Origin: Flavobacterium hydatis
GTDB lineage: Bacteria > Bacteroidota > Bacteroidia > Flavobacteriales > Flavobacteriaceae
Direction of reading: 5' to 3'
Length of the DNA: 64,000 bases
Assembly: GCF_000737695.1 (NCBI RefSeq)
Contig: NZ_JPRM01000012.1
Span: 29,435-93,434 of the forward strand
Positions within the stretch are counted from its first letter, which is position 1. Each line of letters begins with the position of its first letter. The notes beneath the pieces were generated by a model, which was not told where the DNA came from, made no database searches, and saw nothing but the letters and a program-made list of their open reading frames with translations. Shown piece by piece: positions 9,668-18,156 of the stretch. Made by a program: the position numbers and the translations under genes.

Positions 9668-9698
9668 AACCCTGCAATGAAAATTGCAGGGTTTTGTT
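9668..9698 (+). terminator. Terminator after fumC
   Basis: CCCTGCAA (9670-9677) and TTGCAGGG (9684-9691) form a perfect 8-base stem with a 6-base loop, followed by TTTTGTTTTT. Confidence 0.88.
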
Positions 9699-9771
9699 TT
9701 TCTGTGACCTTGGGCAGAGTCGAAGAGTGGAATATTATTCTATAATCAATGTTCCGTAAGATTTAGTATAA

Positions 9772-9803
9772 CCTTTGTCAAAGTGAAAAAACTAAGACAA
9801 AGG
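9772..9803. repeat. Intergenic inverted repeat, family B (copy 1)
   Basis: CCTTTGTC (9772-9779) and GACAAAGG (9796-9803), with AAAGT/AACT material between. A better-preserved copy with 15-base perfect arms is at 63916-63948. Here it sits between the converging fumC and dehydrogenase genes. Confidence 0.6.
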
Positions 9804-9858
9804 CCTATAGTTCGTAATTATATTCTCTAGGAACGAGAAGTGAAAGGATAATTAACAA

Positions 9859-11061
9859 TTACTTCCCGTCTACATAATCTTGTAAATAACTAAAACGAGG
9901 CGTAAGCTTACCATTCTCAGTCATTTTAGCTCTTTGTAAGATACCATCTTTATCGCCGTTAAAAAAGGCTGGAATTACGTGTTCCATAAATTGTTCACCA
10001 AAACCTTCACTCGCATCTTTAGGAATTTCAGAAGGCAAATTATCTACAGCCATTACTACAATTGCAGCAGGATGAAAAACATCAACCTCTTTATTTTCTC
10101 CAGGGAAATAACCATATATCGGTTCAGCAATTGTCGATGCACGAAGCGTACAAGCAATAGGACCATTTACATCACAAGAAATATCGGCAACCACTTTTAT
10201 TTTACAATCTTTCGATTGAAGCATTTCTCTAGTTAATATTATAGGAGCTGCAGGAGAATGGAAATGTCCTGTAAAATAAACATCCGTTACTTTAGTGTAT
10301 TTTTCAAAATCAGAAACATATTCTGTAGGATGTTCGTAAAAATCGGTATAATCCAAAACTTGTCCGTCTTTACGCTTGTTATAATCCAATACGTTAAGTT
10401 GTACGTAAACCGCCTGAGTATAATTCTTAGTTAAGTAATTATCTATAGTAACCTCTTTTATCTTAATGGCATCAAGAATCTCTTTAGCACCGTTACCTAC
10501 TTTTCCAGATCCAGTAATTACAAATTTTAAAGGAGGTAAAGTAATACGTTTTAAATGAGCAATTAATGCATCTTTTCCAGATAAAGTTTCTGCTTTAGGT
10601 AATTTAAACAATTCAAATTTTATCCCAAAAGCACGTATACCATTATATACACCAACAATTCCTGCATATCTTCCAAAACCAATAAGTCTGTTATTCTCCG
10701 AATTTACAATTGTTTCGTGGTCGTATAAATCGATATTTTTTTCTAAAATAGCTTGTAATAATTTTCGATTACCTGGACTCTTTTTTATAGTATGCGAAAA
10801 GAAAAAATATGCCTTATTTGGAATTAAACTTTCAATAGGAACCTCTTTTACTCCAAAAAGGATGTCACAGTCTGAAACATCATCGGTAACAGTTATGCCT
10901 AAGCTTTGGTATTGAACGTCTGTAAAAATTCTAATATCTGAACTTTCTACTGCTACAGTAGCTTCAGGATAAAGTTCTTTAAGTCGAACAAGCTCGCTAG
11001 GAGTAAATACAACCCTTCTGTCTGGTGGGTTTTTTCTTTCTTTTATAATTCCAAACTTCAT
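9859..11061 (-). CDS. NAD(P)-dependent oxidoreductase, saccharopine dehydrogenase (lysine-forming)/alanine dehydrogenase-like
   Basis: A 400-residue cytoplasmic enzyme of the alanine dehydrogenase/transhydrogenase N-terminal superfamily. It opens MKFGIIKERKNPPDRRVVFTP, the R/K-rich N-terminal substrate segment of that family. A dinucleotide-binding glycine motif follows (FVITGSGKVGNGAKEI), then VADISCDVNGPIACT, which matches the lysine-forming saccharopine dehydrogenases (LYS1-like) better than alanine dehydrogenase. It may interconvert lysine and saccharopine, but no partner lysine gene lies nearby. A -7-like element (TATATTTG on the minus strand) lies at 11123-11130. Specific substrate is uncertain. 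Confidence 0.75.
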   Translation of the reverse strand: MKFGIIKERKNPPDRRVVFTPSELVRLKELYPEATVAVESSDIRIFTDVQYQSLGITVTDDVSDCDILFGVKEVPIESLIPNKAYFFFSHTIKKSPGNRKLLQAILEKNIDLYDHETIVNSENNRLIGFGRYAGIVGVYNGIRAFGIKFELFKLPKAETLSGKDALIAHLKRITLPPLKFVITGSGKVGNGAKEILDAIKIKEVTIDNYLTKNYTQAVYVQLNVLDYNKRKDGQVLDYTDFYEHPTEYVSDFEKYTKVTDVYFTGHFHSPAAPIILTREMLQSKDCKIKVVADISCDVNGPIACTLRASTIAEPIYGYFPGENKEVDVFHPAAIVVMAVDNLPSEIPKDASEGFGEQFMEHVIPAFFNGDKDGILQRAKMTENGKLTPRFSYLQDYVDGK

Positions 11062-11307
11062 TTATTAGTGTTTAAATATTGTATTAATATAACTTTTTTA
11101 CTTAAATTTGTTTTAAATATAACAAATATAGTTAAAATTTTGTTGTTTTTTTTGAAAAAAATCGAAATCAAATTTATTAAAAGCTGATGTTCAATAGCCT
11201 GACGAAAATCAAGCTTAAAACTGTGTTAAAATCTAAGAATTCGGTTCAAAAACACAAATAAACAAAAGTATTCAATTCTATATATTTGTTTTCCTAGAAT
11301 CCCACAC

Positions 11308-12504
11308 ATGAATTTCATTAAAAAAGCAAATATACCACAAATCCTTTTCCTTATTTTAGTTTTAAGCTCTTGCGGAAAAGATAAAAAAACAAATGCAACT
11401 ACAGCCGATACATTAGAAGATACGCTTCCTAAAATGAAGCCAATGCCACCTGAAAAAAAGCTTCCTGCAAATTACGTAACAGCAATAAAAAATAGAGTTG
11501 ATTATTTTTATAACAGAAACTGGCCAAACAATACTATGAACGGAAGTTTTTTAGTAGCAAGAAATGGCGAGATTATTTATGAGAAATATGAAGGTTACGC
11601 AAATAAAAACGAAAAGACAGAAATAGACAAAGATACGCCGTTGCATATTGCTTCGGTTAGTAAAGTACTTACGGCAACTGCAGTTTTAAAATTGGTTAAT
11701 GCTGGAAAAATTGACTTGGACCAAAAAGTAAATACAATCTTAAAAACATTTCCTTATCCAGATGTAACAGTAAGAATGTTATTAAACCACAGAAGCGGAA
11801 TGCGTAATTACGCTTATTTTACCGATAGAGATAAAACCATTTGGGACAGACACAATCAGTTAACCAATCAGGATATCTTAAATATCATGGCAACAAAAGA
11901 TATTGGATTAGAGTATAAAACCGATACACGTTTTACATACTGTAATACCAACTATGCTATGTTGGCACTAATTATCGAAAAAATTACAGGACTTAAGTAT
12001 AAAGATGCAATGGCTCAGATGATTTTTAAGCCATTGGGTATGACACATAGTTATGTTTTTGATATTGATAAAGACAGAAAAACAGCAGTTCCATCTTATA
12101 AAGGTAATAATGTCGAGATAGGAATAGATTATCTAGATGCCGTTTACGGAGATAAAAATGTTTATTCTACACCTCGTGATTTATTAAAACTTGACAGAGC
12201 CAGAAATGCTCCGGGTTTCTTAAAACCAGCATTACTTAAGCAAGTTTACGAAGGATATAGTAATGAACGTAAAGGGGAGAAAAATTACGGACTAGGTATC
12301 CGAATGATTAATTGGTACTCAGGACAACACTTTTATTTTCATAACGGATGGTGGCATGGTAATACCTCATCGTATATAACATTACAAAAAGAGAATGTTA
12401 CCATTATAGCATTGTCTAATAAGTTTACTCGTAAAACATATGCAGTGCGCAAATTGGCACCGATTTTTGGAGATTATCCTTTTGTTTTTAAAGACATCGA
12501 ATAA
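11308..12504 (+). CDS. Serine hydrolase, beta-lactamase class C/PBP-like, lipoprotein
   Basis: A 398-residue protein. The N-terminus has a hydrophobic stretch ending in the lipobox LSSC (Cys about 22), so it should be a lipoprotein. The penicillin-binding/beta-lactamase fold is shown by SVSK (SxxK, nucleophile Ser) near residue 115, YCNTNYAM (YxN) near 213 and HNGWWHG (HxG in place of KTG) near 348. That set is typical of class C-like esterases and D-aminopeptidases rather than true resistance enzymes. A -7-like element TATATTTG is at 11281-11288. The physiological substrate is unknown. Confidence 0.82.
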   Translation: MNFIKKANIPQILFLILVLSSCGKDKKTNATTADTLEDTLPKMKPMPPEKKLPANYVTAIKNRVDYFYNRNWPNNTMNGSFLVARNGEIIYEKYEGYANKNEKTEIDKDTPLHIASVSKVLTATAVLKLVNAGKIDLDQKVNTILKTFPYPDVTVRMLLNHRSGMRNYAYFTDRDKTIWDRHNQLTNQDILNIMATKDIGLEYKTDTRFTYCNTNYAMLALIIEKITGLKYKDAMAQMIFKPLGMTHSYVFDIDKDRKTAVPSYKGNNVEIGIDYLDAVYGDKNVYSTPRDLLKLDRARNAPGFLKPALLKQVYEGYSNERKGEKNYGLGIRMINWYSGQHFYFHNGWWHGNTSSYITLQKENVTIIALSNKFTRKTYAVRKLAPIFGDYPFVFKDIE

Positions 12505-12584
12505 TAAATTAAGGTTCTAAATTTGGTATAAAAATTGAAATAAATATTTTTGATAATTAATGCTAGATGATGGGACAAAAAGCT

Positions 12585-12592
12585 TAATTTTG
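12585..12592 (+). promoter_or_regulatory. Likely -7 element of the tmRNA promoter
   Basis: TAATTTTG fits TAnnTTTG and lies 29 bases before the mature tmRNA 5' end, leaving room for a short leader removed by RNase P. No clear -33 TTG is seen at the usual distance. Confidence 0.5.
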
Positions 12593-12620
12593 CAATCTCA
12601 ATTTTTTATTGAAAAGAAAT

Positions 12621-13014
12621 GGGGTCGACTGGTTTTGACAGCAAGTCGAATTGAACAGTAAGCACGTCGAGCATTGAGACCTTGCTCGTAAATATAAGAT
12701 CTTACAATTTTACACGGCGAAAATAACTACGCTTTAGCTGCATAATCCGAATTATAGTACGATTAAGCCACGTTCCTATCAGATAGGAAAGCTGGATTCT
12801 CCTTGAAAGCCTTGGTTTGTGGCGGTCAGTACAGGGGAACCGTAAAAATAAACCTAGATTTCCATGAGCTTCGGGTGGATTTCGAAATTAAGAAGATAAG
12901 TGTTGAGTGGTTGTTCCTGACCTAGCTTAACATCGAAAATTCAATCAGGAAATAAACGTGTAGAAAGCTCTTTAGTTGCTTGTTTGGACCCGAGTTCGAT
13001 TCTCGGCGACTCCA
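12621..13014 (+). ncRNA. ssrA: Transfer-messenger RNA (tmRNA)
   Basis: The 394-base tmRNA rescues stalled ribosomes by acting as tRNA and then mRNA. The acceptor stem pairs GGGGTCG (12621-12627) with CGACTCC (13007-13013), followed by A13014; CCA is not encoded. The T arm GGACCCGAGTTCGATTCTCG precedes it. The tag reading frame at 12716-12745 encodes GENNYALAA and a TAA stop; the ALAA end is the usual protease signal. The 3' end is also the attachment site of the adjoining 14-kb element, and its sequence is fully restored by the insertion. Its terminator (13020-13052) is supplied by the element. Confidence 0.95.
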
Positions 13015-13015
13015 C
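13004..13015. other. Attachment site at the tmRNA 3' end (attL)
   Basis: CGGCGACTCCAC, the last 11 bases of ssrA plus one base, is repeated exactly at 27038-27049. The short identity suits a serine integrase. The sequences just upstream of the two copies (GTTCGATTCT and GTTCAATTGTAATCC) are also related. Confidence 0.75.
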
Positions 13016-13019
13016 TTAA

Positions 13020-13052
13020 GGAGACAGCTAGTTAATAGTTGTCTCTTTTTTT
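13020..13052 (+). terminator. Terminator following ssrA, supplied by the element
   Basis: GAGACAGCTA (13021-13030) pairs with TAGTTGTCTC (13036-13045), one G-T pair, then a T run. It differs from the hairpin beyond attR, as expected if the insertion replaced the original terminator. Confidence 0.88.
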
Positions 13053-13202
13053 ATGCCTATAAGTCCACATTTATCTGGCTTTACAGCCTGATGTTTTAGG
13101 TTCGATTTTTTCATGAGGAATTCTTAGTCTGTTTAAAATAAACAGTCTAAAAGTAGTTTTATTAGAGATATAATCTGGGCTGAATAATGGTTCGAAGTCC
13201 CG

Positions 13203-13367
13203 TTAAGGATATAGTATTTTCTTCTCTTTGGGTTTGTCGTAATTTTTTGACACTAAATATAACAATTCCAATATAATTTTGGCTTCATTTTCGTTTACCT
13301 GAATACCGCTCTTAGAAAGAATGGCAATTGCTTTTTCTACTGAAACATTCTTTTCAATAAAGTTCAT
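13203..13367 (-). CDS. Small protein coupled to the serine recombinase
   Basis: A 54-residue protein (starts MNFIEKNVSVEKAIAILSK, ends KKILYP), predicted helical: a heptad-like SVEKAIAILSKSGI, then NENEAKIILELLYLVSKNY. Its ATG overlaps the recombinase stop in an ATGA arrangement (bases 13364-13367), a strong sign of translational coupling. From general knowledge, similar short genes follow serine recombinases in Bacteroidota elements and are often mislabelled. A directionality factor or recombinase accessory would be a reasonable guess, but the sequence alone does not show it. The region from 13053 to 13202 has only a short hairpin and no other gene. Confidence 0.65.
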   Translation of the reverse strand: MNFIEKNVSVEKAIAILSKSGIQVNENEAKIILELLYLVSKNYDKPKEKKILYP

Positions 13368-14842
13368 CTTTTTTCAGTTTTTCGGTTACCTTTTTTTGAT
13401 AATATTTTTAAAAATGCCTGATTCAAATCTAAAGATAGATCTCCAGTTTTATAATCAACATTAGTGGGTGGAATAAGATTTACAAGATGTCTTTTATCTG
13501 AGACCTCAAATTCAGAAAATCTTTGAAAGATTGCGACTAACGCTTTCTCTTCTATTTGACTTTTCTTATCAATAGCTTTTAATTTAATTAAAACATCACG
13601 TACTTCCTTTCTAAGATTTTTCGTGTTGACTTGATTCTCTTTTTTTAATTCGTTGTAGTCATCGAGTTTTAATATTCCAGAAACAAATAATTTTCTGCCT
13701 TGAGAAAGTGTTAAACTCTCGTCGTTTATTTTTCTCACTAATACCTTCTTCGCATATAAATAACTTGCTTTCTGTGTCTTTATATTCTGGTCTTCCAAAA
13801 TATTTTTAAATAATTCAATCGAATTATTTGAGAGCATCAACTGTTGAAGTTTCTTTTGATAGCAATCATTAAGGAAAATTGCATTTATCCTTGTTTTACA
13901 GCGATTGCGACAATGGTAGTATGGATATTTTTTTAATCTCCCTGCTGAAAAACTTCCGAGAAGTTTTCGATCGCAAACTGGACAGATTATAAAGCCCTTA
14001 AGAAAAAACATTGATTGCAAATCACAATTTTTAGAAGTGATTTTTCTTTTGGTATTAATAACAGACTGGACCTGATTAAATAAAGCCTCAGATATCAATG
14101 GTTCATGTAATCCTTTTATCACTTGCTCTTCACCAGAGTCAAGCTTGACTGGTATAAGCCCACAATAAACTGAATTATGCAAAATCCTGAAAAAGTGTGA
14201 TCTTGAACATACCAATCCTTTATCTTTAGCTATTTTCCTGATTTCAGCTATTTTATGATCGTTTTTGGCAACCTGACAAAAAATCCATTTTATAATTTCG
14301 GCTTCAGGCTCTTTAGGAGCGATACCTTTTTTACCGTCCATTGATGTCAAATTGATAAATCCTAAAGGTGCCTTACTAGGATATCTCCCCATTAGCTTTG
14401 CTCGACGAATACCGTTCGAAGTATTTTGCGCTCTCCTCGCATTTTCTGCTTCCGGAACAGCTAAATATACAGCCAACATAACTGTGCTTTCCGGCACAGA
14501 GAAATCAATTGGCTGGTCAATAGCTTTTGCAGTTGTTTTATATTTCCGAAGTTTCCCAATCATTTCGTAAGCGTATTCAATATTACGACTGAATCTATCC
14601 CATTTGATAAATAGAATATTTTTATCTTCTCCTGATGATTTTTTTTTAATTTCTGAAAATAATCGGTTCCATTCGGGTCTATTGAAATTCTTTGCAGAAT
14701 AATCTTCGCGATAAATTCCTTTGACTTCGATATCATAGTATTTACAATACTTCAATAGTCTGTCTTCCTGCTCCGGCAAAGAGTAACCTTTTCTTTTTTG
14801 TTCGTCCGTACTTACATGAACGTATAAATAGGCTGCCTTCAT
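13364..14842 (-). CDS. Large serine recombinase (integrase) with altered catalytic motif
   Basis: A 492-residue site-specific recombinase. The resolvase domain (1-150) has the nucleophile region YLYVHVSTDEQ (Ser11), KWDRFSRN (80-87; the paired arginines of the active site) and the EAENARRAQNTSNGIRRA long helix. The recombinase domain follows (APLGF at 158-162), then a zinc ribbon with Cys287, Cys290, Cys311 and Cys315, and a Lys/Glu-rich coiled coil (about 350-450). The position before VST is normally Arg (YxRVST) and is catalytic in resolvases; here it is His9 (codon CAT). The gene points toward the tmRNA end and presumably inserted the element there. 14843-15120 is an AT-rich divergent promoter region. 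Confidence 0.9.
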   Translation of the reverse strand: MKAAYLYVHVSTDEQKRKGYSLPEQEDRLLKYCKYYDIEVKGIYREDYSAKNFNRPEWNRLFSEIKKKSSGEDKNILFIKWDRFSRNIEYAYEMIGKLRKYKTTAKAIDQPIDFSVPESTVMLAVYLAVPEAENARRAQNTSNGIRRAKLMGRYPSKAPLGFINLTSMDGKKGIAPKEPEAEIIKWIFCQVAKNDHKIAEIRKIAKDKGLVCSRSHFFRILHNSVYCGLIPVKLDSGEEQVIKGLHEPLISEALFNQVQSVINTKRKITSKNCDLQSMFFLKGFIICPVCDRKLLGSFSAGRLKKYPYYHCRNRCKTRINAIFLNDCYQKKLQQLMLSNNSIELFKNILEDQNIKTQKASYLYAKKVLVRKINDESLTLSQGRKLFVSGILKLDDYNELKKENQVNTKNLRKEVRDVLIKLKAIDKKSQIEEKALVAIFQRFSEFEVSDKRHLVNLIPPTNVDYKTGDLSLDLNQAFLKILSKKGNRKTEKR

Positions 14843-15120
14843 ATAATTAATATTTTTATTTCACTTGCTATTAAACATTTTTAAACACGTCAAATTATTG
14901 ATCACAAAAAATCATTCCATGTACTATTAAGTAAAACGCCATAAACAATAAAAACATATTTAATCAACTAAAAAACAACAACATAATTTCTTACAGTATT
15001 GTATTAATTCATTTTTAATTGATATATTTAAACAGTATAACTAGATCAATTAAACATCAATAAAATTAGATATCACTTATTAAGTTAAGCGAGAAAAAAT
15101 GCTTTTAAATAGAATATAAA

Positions 15121-16230
15121 ATGGCCCAGAAAAAAGAGCTGATTCCAAAAAACCACCATTTCGTTCCACAATTTTTCCAGCGTTTCTTCTCTTTTGAAAA
15201 TAATGGAGAAACTATTGGCATGTTTGAGACCAATAGGAATGTTTTTAAAAGTCATGTAAAAATATCCTCGCATCTAGGCAAAAAATATTTTTATGGGCGT
15301 GATGGGGAGCTTGAAAATTGGCTTTCAAAGCTTGAATCAGATTCTGCACCAATTTTTAGAGAAATGTGGGAAAAAGAAAAACTTCCTATTCCACAAAGTA
15401 CAAATCATTTTAAAATGCTGCACTTTCTTATTGTTTTGGATATTCGAAATCCAATCCATTTTAAAATTCTAAAAAATTTTGAACAAAAACTTCCAAATAC
15501 TAAGTCCAAAATAAGTGAAGGAAATGTTTCTAACGATATGATACCTGGATTACAGGAACAACAGTCCGACAAAGGGAAACTTAATTCACTAAAATCTTCC
15601 GAACTACTAGTACCCGATCTATTAAACCTTACGTACAAGCTTATTAAAAATAAAACATCAAATCCTTTTATTATTTCTGATAATCCACTTGTTATGTACA
15701 ATCAGTTTTTAGAGAAAAGAAACTGGAAATTTGGAAGCCAGAGAGATTTTGGAATAAAAGGATTGCAGCTTTTTCTGCCTCTAAATGATTCATATATGCT
15801 AGCTGTATATGATTCTGACATCTATAAACTCGGAAATAAAAAAGAGTACCTAGTATCGATAGATGATAAAAATAGTATTGACCAGCTTAATCTTCTACAG
15901 TTTCTCAATTCTGAATCTACTGTTAATTTCAATCACAAAGCTTCTGAGTACTATATTCGAACTTTACATGAAAAATCGAAAAAACACAAAAAAGCGAATG
16001 ATGATTTTATAAACGTGCGTAAATTAAAAGTTCCGAAAGATATGGATAACCTTACAGCACAAATTATCGAAATGGGAGTATCGGACTTAAATATTAAACT
16101 CTCTCTTCAAAAATTGAATTTTATCTCAAAATCTTGTGCCGTTAAACTAAATAGCATTTCAGATCAGTATAGAAAAAATATAAATTACAAGGCATATACT
16201 TTCAAAGTCTATACGATTATGCCGATTTAG
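15121..16230 (+). CDS. DUF4238 domain protein
   Basis: A 369-residue soluble protein. The N-terminal HHFVPQFFQRFFSFENNG matches the HyVPxFyLrnF opening of DUF4238, followed by KKYFYGRDGELENWLSKLE, and later NPFIISDNPLVMYN and LFLPLNDSYMLAVYDSD, which are the other conserved blocks of that family. The biochemical function is not known. Family members are frequent in accessory and defence islands of bacteria; here it lies between the recombinase and the Pycsar operon. It is transcribed alone and ends facing the E2-like gene; 16231-16477 holds no gene. Confidence 0.75.
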   Translation: MAQKKELIPKNHHFVPQFFQRFFSFENNGETIGMFETNRNVFKSHVKISSHLGKKYFYGRDGELENWLSKLESDSAPIFREMWEKEKLPIPQSTNHFKMLHFLIVLDIRNPIHFKILKNFEQKLPNTKSKISEGNVSNDMIPGLQEQQSDKGKLNSLKSSELLVPDLLNLTYKLIKNKTSNPFIISDNPLVMYNQFLEKRNWKFGSQRDFGIKGLQLFLPLNDSYMLAVYDSDIYKLGNKKEYLVSIDDKNSIDQLNLLQFLNSESTVNFNHKASEYYIRTLHEKSKKHKKANDDFINVRKLKVPKDMDNLTAQIIEMGVSDLNIKLSLQKLNFISKSCAVKLNSISDQYRKNINYKAYTFKVYTIMPI

Positions 16231-16477
16231 TAAAATTTATAACAACCTTCTTGTGAAACAATTATTTGCTGCAAAATTTTAATCATTTGTAAAAAATTTA
16301 AAGTAGTAATTAAAAATAATTATGGGTTTAAATCGCATCCTTATCTTTACTTCCAATTATAGTTAGCAAATACACTTTTTTTTTATAGCGAATTCAAATC
16401 ATATGACATAGAATTTGTAATACATGATTATGGCAATATTTATGCTTGATTTTTTGTTCAATCAAAATCAAAAAGTA

Positions 16478-17143
16478 TCAAAGTACCAATTTCTTCTTAA
16501 TTTTGGCTAAGTCAGATGAAATTTTTTCCCTCCCTATTGTTTTTATAGTTTCAATTATTTTTTCATGACAATTCTTAATTTTTTCACCGCTCTTACATGG
16601 ACATAATCTATTTCTAGTAAGGTCTTTTTTATTAAGTATTTGTTCTAGAAAGACAACTATATTCTCAATTGTAGGGATTTTTAAATCTTCAATATAGTAT
16701 TGTATTAATCCCTCAATATAATGTTTGTATTCCTCCCCTGCATATTTATCTACCTGTAATTTATATAATTGATTTGCAAAAAAAGGATATATTTTTTTAG
16801 TTATAAAATCTCTTAAATTAATTCCGTGCCGGCTAAGTAGTATAAGATTATTATCAAAATCTAAACAGCAGATTCCATTTTCCGAAATGTGCCAGTCGAT
16901 ATTGCGAGGAATTATTTCGCTTATTTCAAGAACGATTGGTACACAATATGGATACGATTCAGGCACTATCATTTTGATGTCAAAGGTATTCCAATAGTTA
17001 CCTTTGACATCACATATATCCAGTTCTCCAGAAATTATCCAAATTTTGTTTTTTCTATTTCTTCCGTAGCTTAATTTGGGAAAGGATTCTTTAACCTCAC
17101 CAAAGTCACGCTCAAACAAACTACATTTTTTTCCTAAATCCAT
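16478..17143 (-). CDS. Ubiquitin-conjugating (E2)-like protein with SEC-C zinc motif
   Basis: A 221-residue protein. Residues 30-130 match an E2/UBC fold: beta strands leading to PESYPYCVPIVLEI (61-74; compare the YPF.PP turn of E2s), then WHISENGICCLDFD (84-97), which lines up with the HPNI..NGxICLDIL active-site block and places the catalytic cysteine at Cys93 (Cys92 adjacent). The C-terminus has a SEC-C-type zinc motif, CPCKSG...NCH (Cys181, Cys183, Cys192, His193). No E1 domain is present. The gene overlaps the end of the Pycsar cyclase gene by 23 bases, so it is translated from the same message and probably works with it. I infer a role in modifying or priming the cyclase or its targets; this is not established. 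Confidence 0.7.
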   Translation of the reverse strand: MDLGKKCSLFERDFGEVKESFPKLSYGRNRKNKIWIISGELDICDVKGNYWNTFDIKMIVPESYPYCVPIVLEISEIIPRNIDWHISENGICCLDFDNNLILLSRHGINLRDFITKKIYPFFANQLYKLQVDKYAGEEYKHYIEGLIQYYIEDLKIPTIENIVVFLEQILNKKDLTRNRLCPCKSGEKIKNCHEKIIETIKTIGREKISSDLAKIKKKLVL

Positions 17144-18149
17144 AAAAAGGTTTACTGGTAGCTGCTATAGGAGCTAAATTATTTATGTTGCGATCGAAAT
17201 TTGAGGTAGAAGCTTTTTGTTTCAGCTGAAGAATACCCTGCAAATCAGTAGCTATATAATCTTGTTTTTTAAGAAAAGATAACCATGCAAAATCAAACTG
17301 TGTGTAATTCCAATTTTCATCCTGTATTCTAAAAATGTAACGATCATTTTCATTCTGTGTCCTTTGACATACAGGCGTAAAAAAATCAGATAACTCTGGA
17401 ACTTCATTTTTTATGTGGTCTCCAACAACTATTCCATTACTGACAGCACTTGACTGCATTTTGCTTGCTAAACTTGTATGGAGACTGCAGGTGGTCACTT
17501 CACTTATCTCTCCAATACCGGCCATACCCCAAACTACATCACGATCGTATCCAAGATCTATTCCTATTCTAGTAAATATATCTTCAATTCCCTGCTCATT
17601 AAACAGATTTTTTAGATCTGTTTTCACAAAATATGTAAAAATCCCAGCGAACTGCAAGGCTCTTTTCACAGAAAGCTGAGTCGATGTTTTTTTATCGCCA
17701 AAATATACAAATAAACCGTCTCCCTGAAGACGATGTACGTATCCTCCAAAAATAAGACAGGTATGTATTGCGGCACGTTGAATGGTGTTGGTAATAATCC
17801 AAACTGTTTCCGGAAGATAACGTTTAAAAAGATTGGTAGAACCTTTAATATCTACAAACATTGAAATAATATAATCGTTTTCAATATTTTCTGTAAGCTT
17901 TAAATGTGCGTGATCTGGATGAAGCCCTAATTTTTGATTAAAATCCGGTTTTAATCCCAGTTCACTTGCAAAATTTTCTAAGCTCGGTAGCAGGCGTTTT
18001 TCTGGAACCTGAAGCCCAAGTGCGACAGCGTCAAACGCCTTTCGCAACTCGCCTTTAGCAGGATTCCAGCTTTCATTTAAACTTTTTGACTTAGGATCTG
18101 CTGCCATTGCAGCTTTTACTGTTGAAAGATAATCTTCAAAAATTTTCAT
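17121..18149 (-). CDS. pycC: Pycsar nucleotide cyclase (PycC-like, class III cyclase domain)
   Basis: A 342-residue protein with a helical N-terminus (1-90) and one class III adenylyl/guanylyl cyclase domain (about 92-275). Visible motifs are MFVDIKGSTNLF (metal-binding Asp100), LQGDGLFVYFGD (Asp144), the RIGIDLGYDRDVVWG strand and SLASKMQ near 227-232 (in place of the usual NxAARL block). In Pycsar systems such cyclases make cCMP or cUMP on phage infection; which pyrimidine is used cannot be read here. It starts 7 bases after the stop of the membrane effector and overlaps the E2-like gene, so the three form one operon. Call rests on domain plus the characteristic effector partner. Confidence 0.85.
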   Translation of the reverse strand: MKIFEDYLSTVKAAMAADPKSKSLNESWNPAKGELRKAFDAVALGLQVPEKRLLPSLENFASELGLKPDFNQKLGLHPDHAHLKLTENIENDYIISMFVDIKGSTNLFKRYLPETVWIITNTIQRAAIHTCLIFGGYVHRLQGDGLFVYFGDKKTSTQLSVKRALQFAGIFTYFVKTDLKNLFNEQGIEDIFTRIGIDLGYDRDVVWGMAGIGEISEVTTCSLHTSLASKMQSSAVSNGIVVGDHIKNEVPELSDFFTPVCQRTQNENDRYIFRIQDENWNYTQFDFAWLSFLKKQDYIATDLQGILQLKQKASTSNFDRNINNLAPIAATSKPFYGFRKKM

Positions 18150-18156
18150 ATTTCAA

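Noticed and set aside
13189..13200. GGTTCGAAGTCC resembling a tRNA T arm
   Set aside because: No acceptor, D or anticodon arm around it; chance or a remnant at most.
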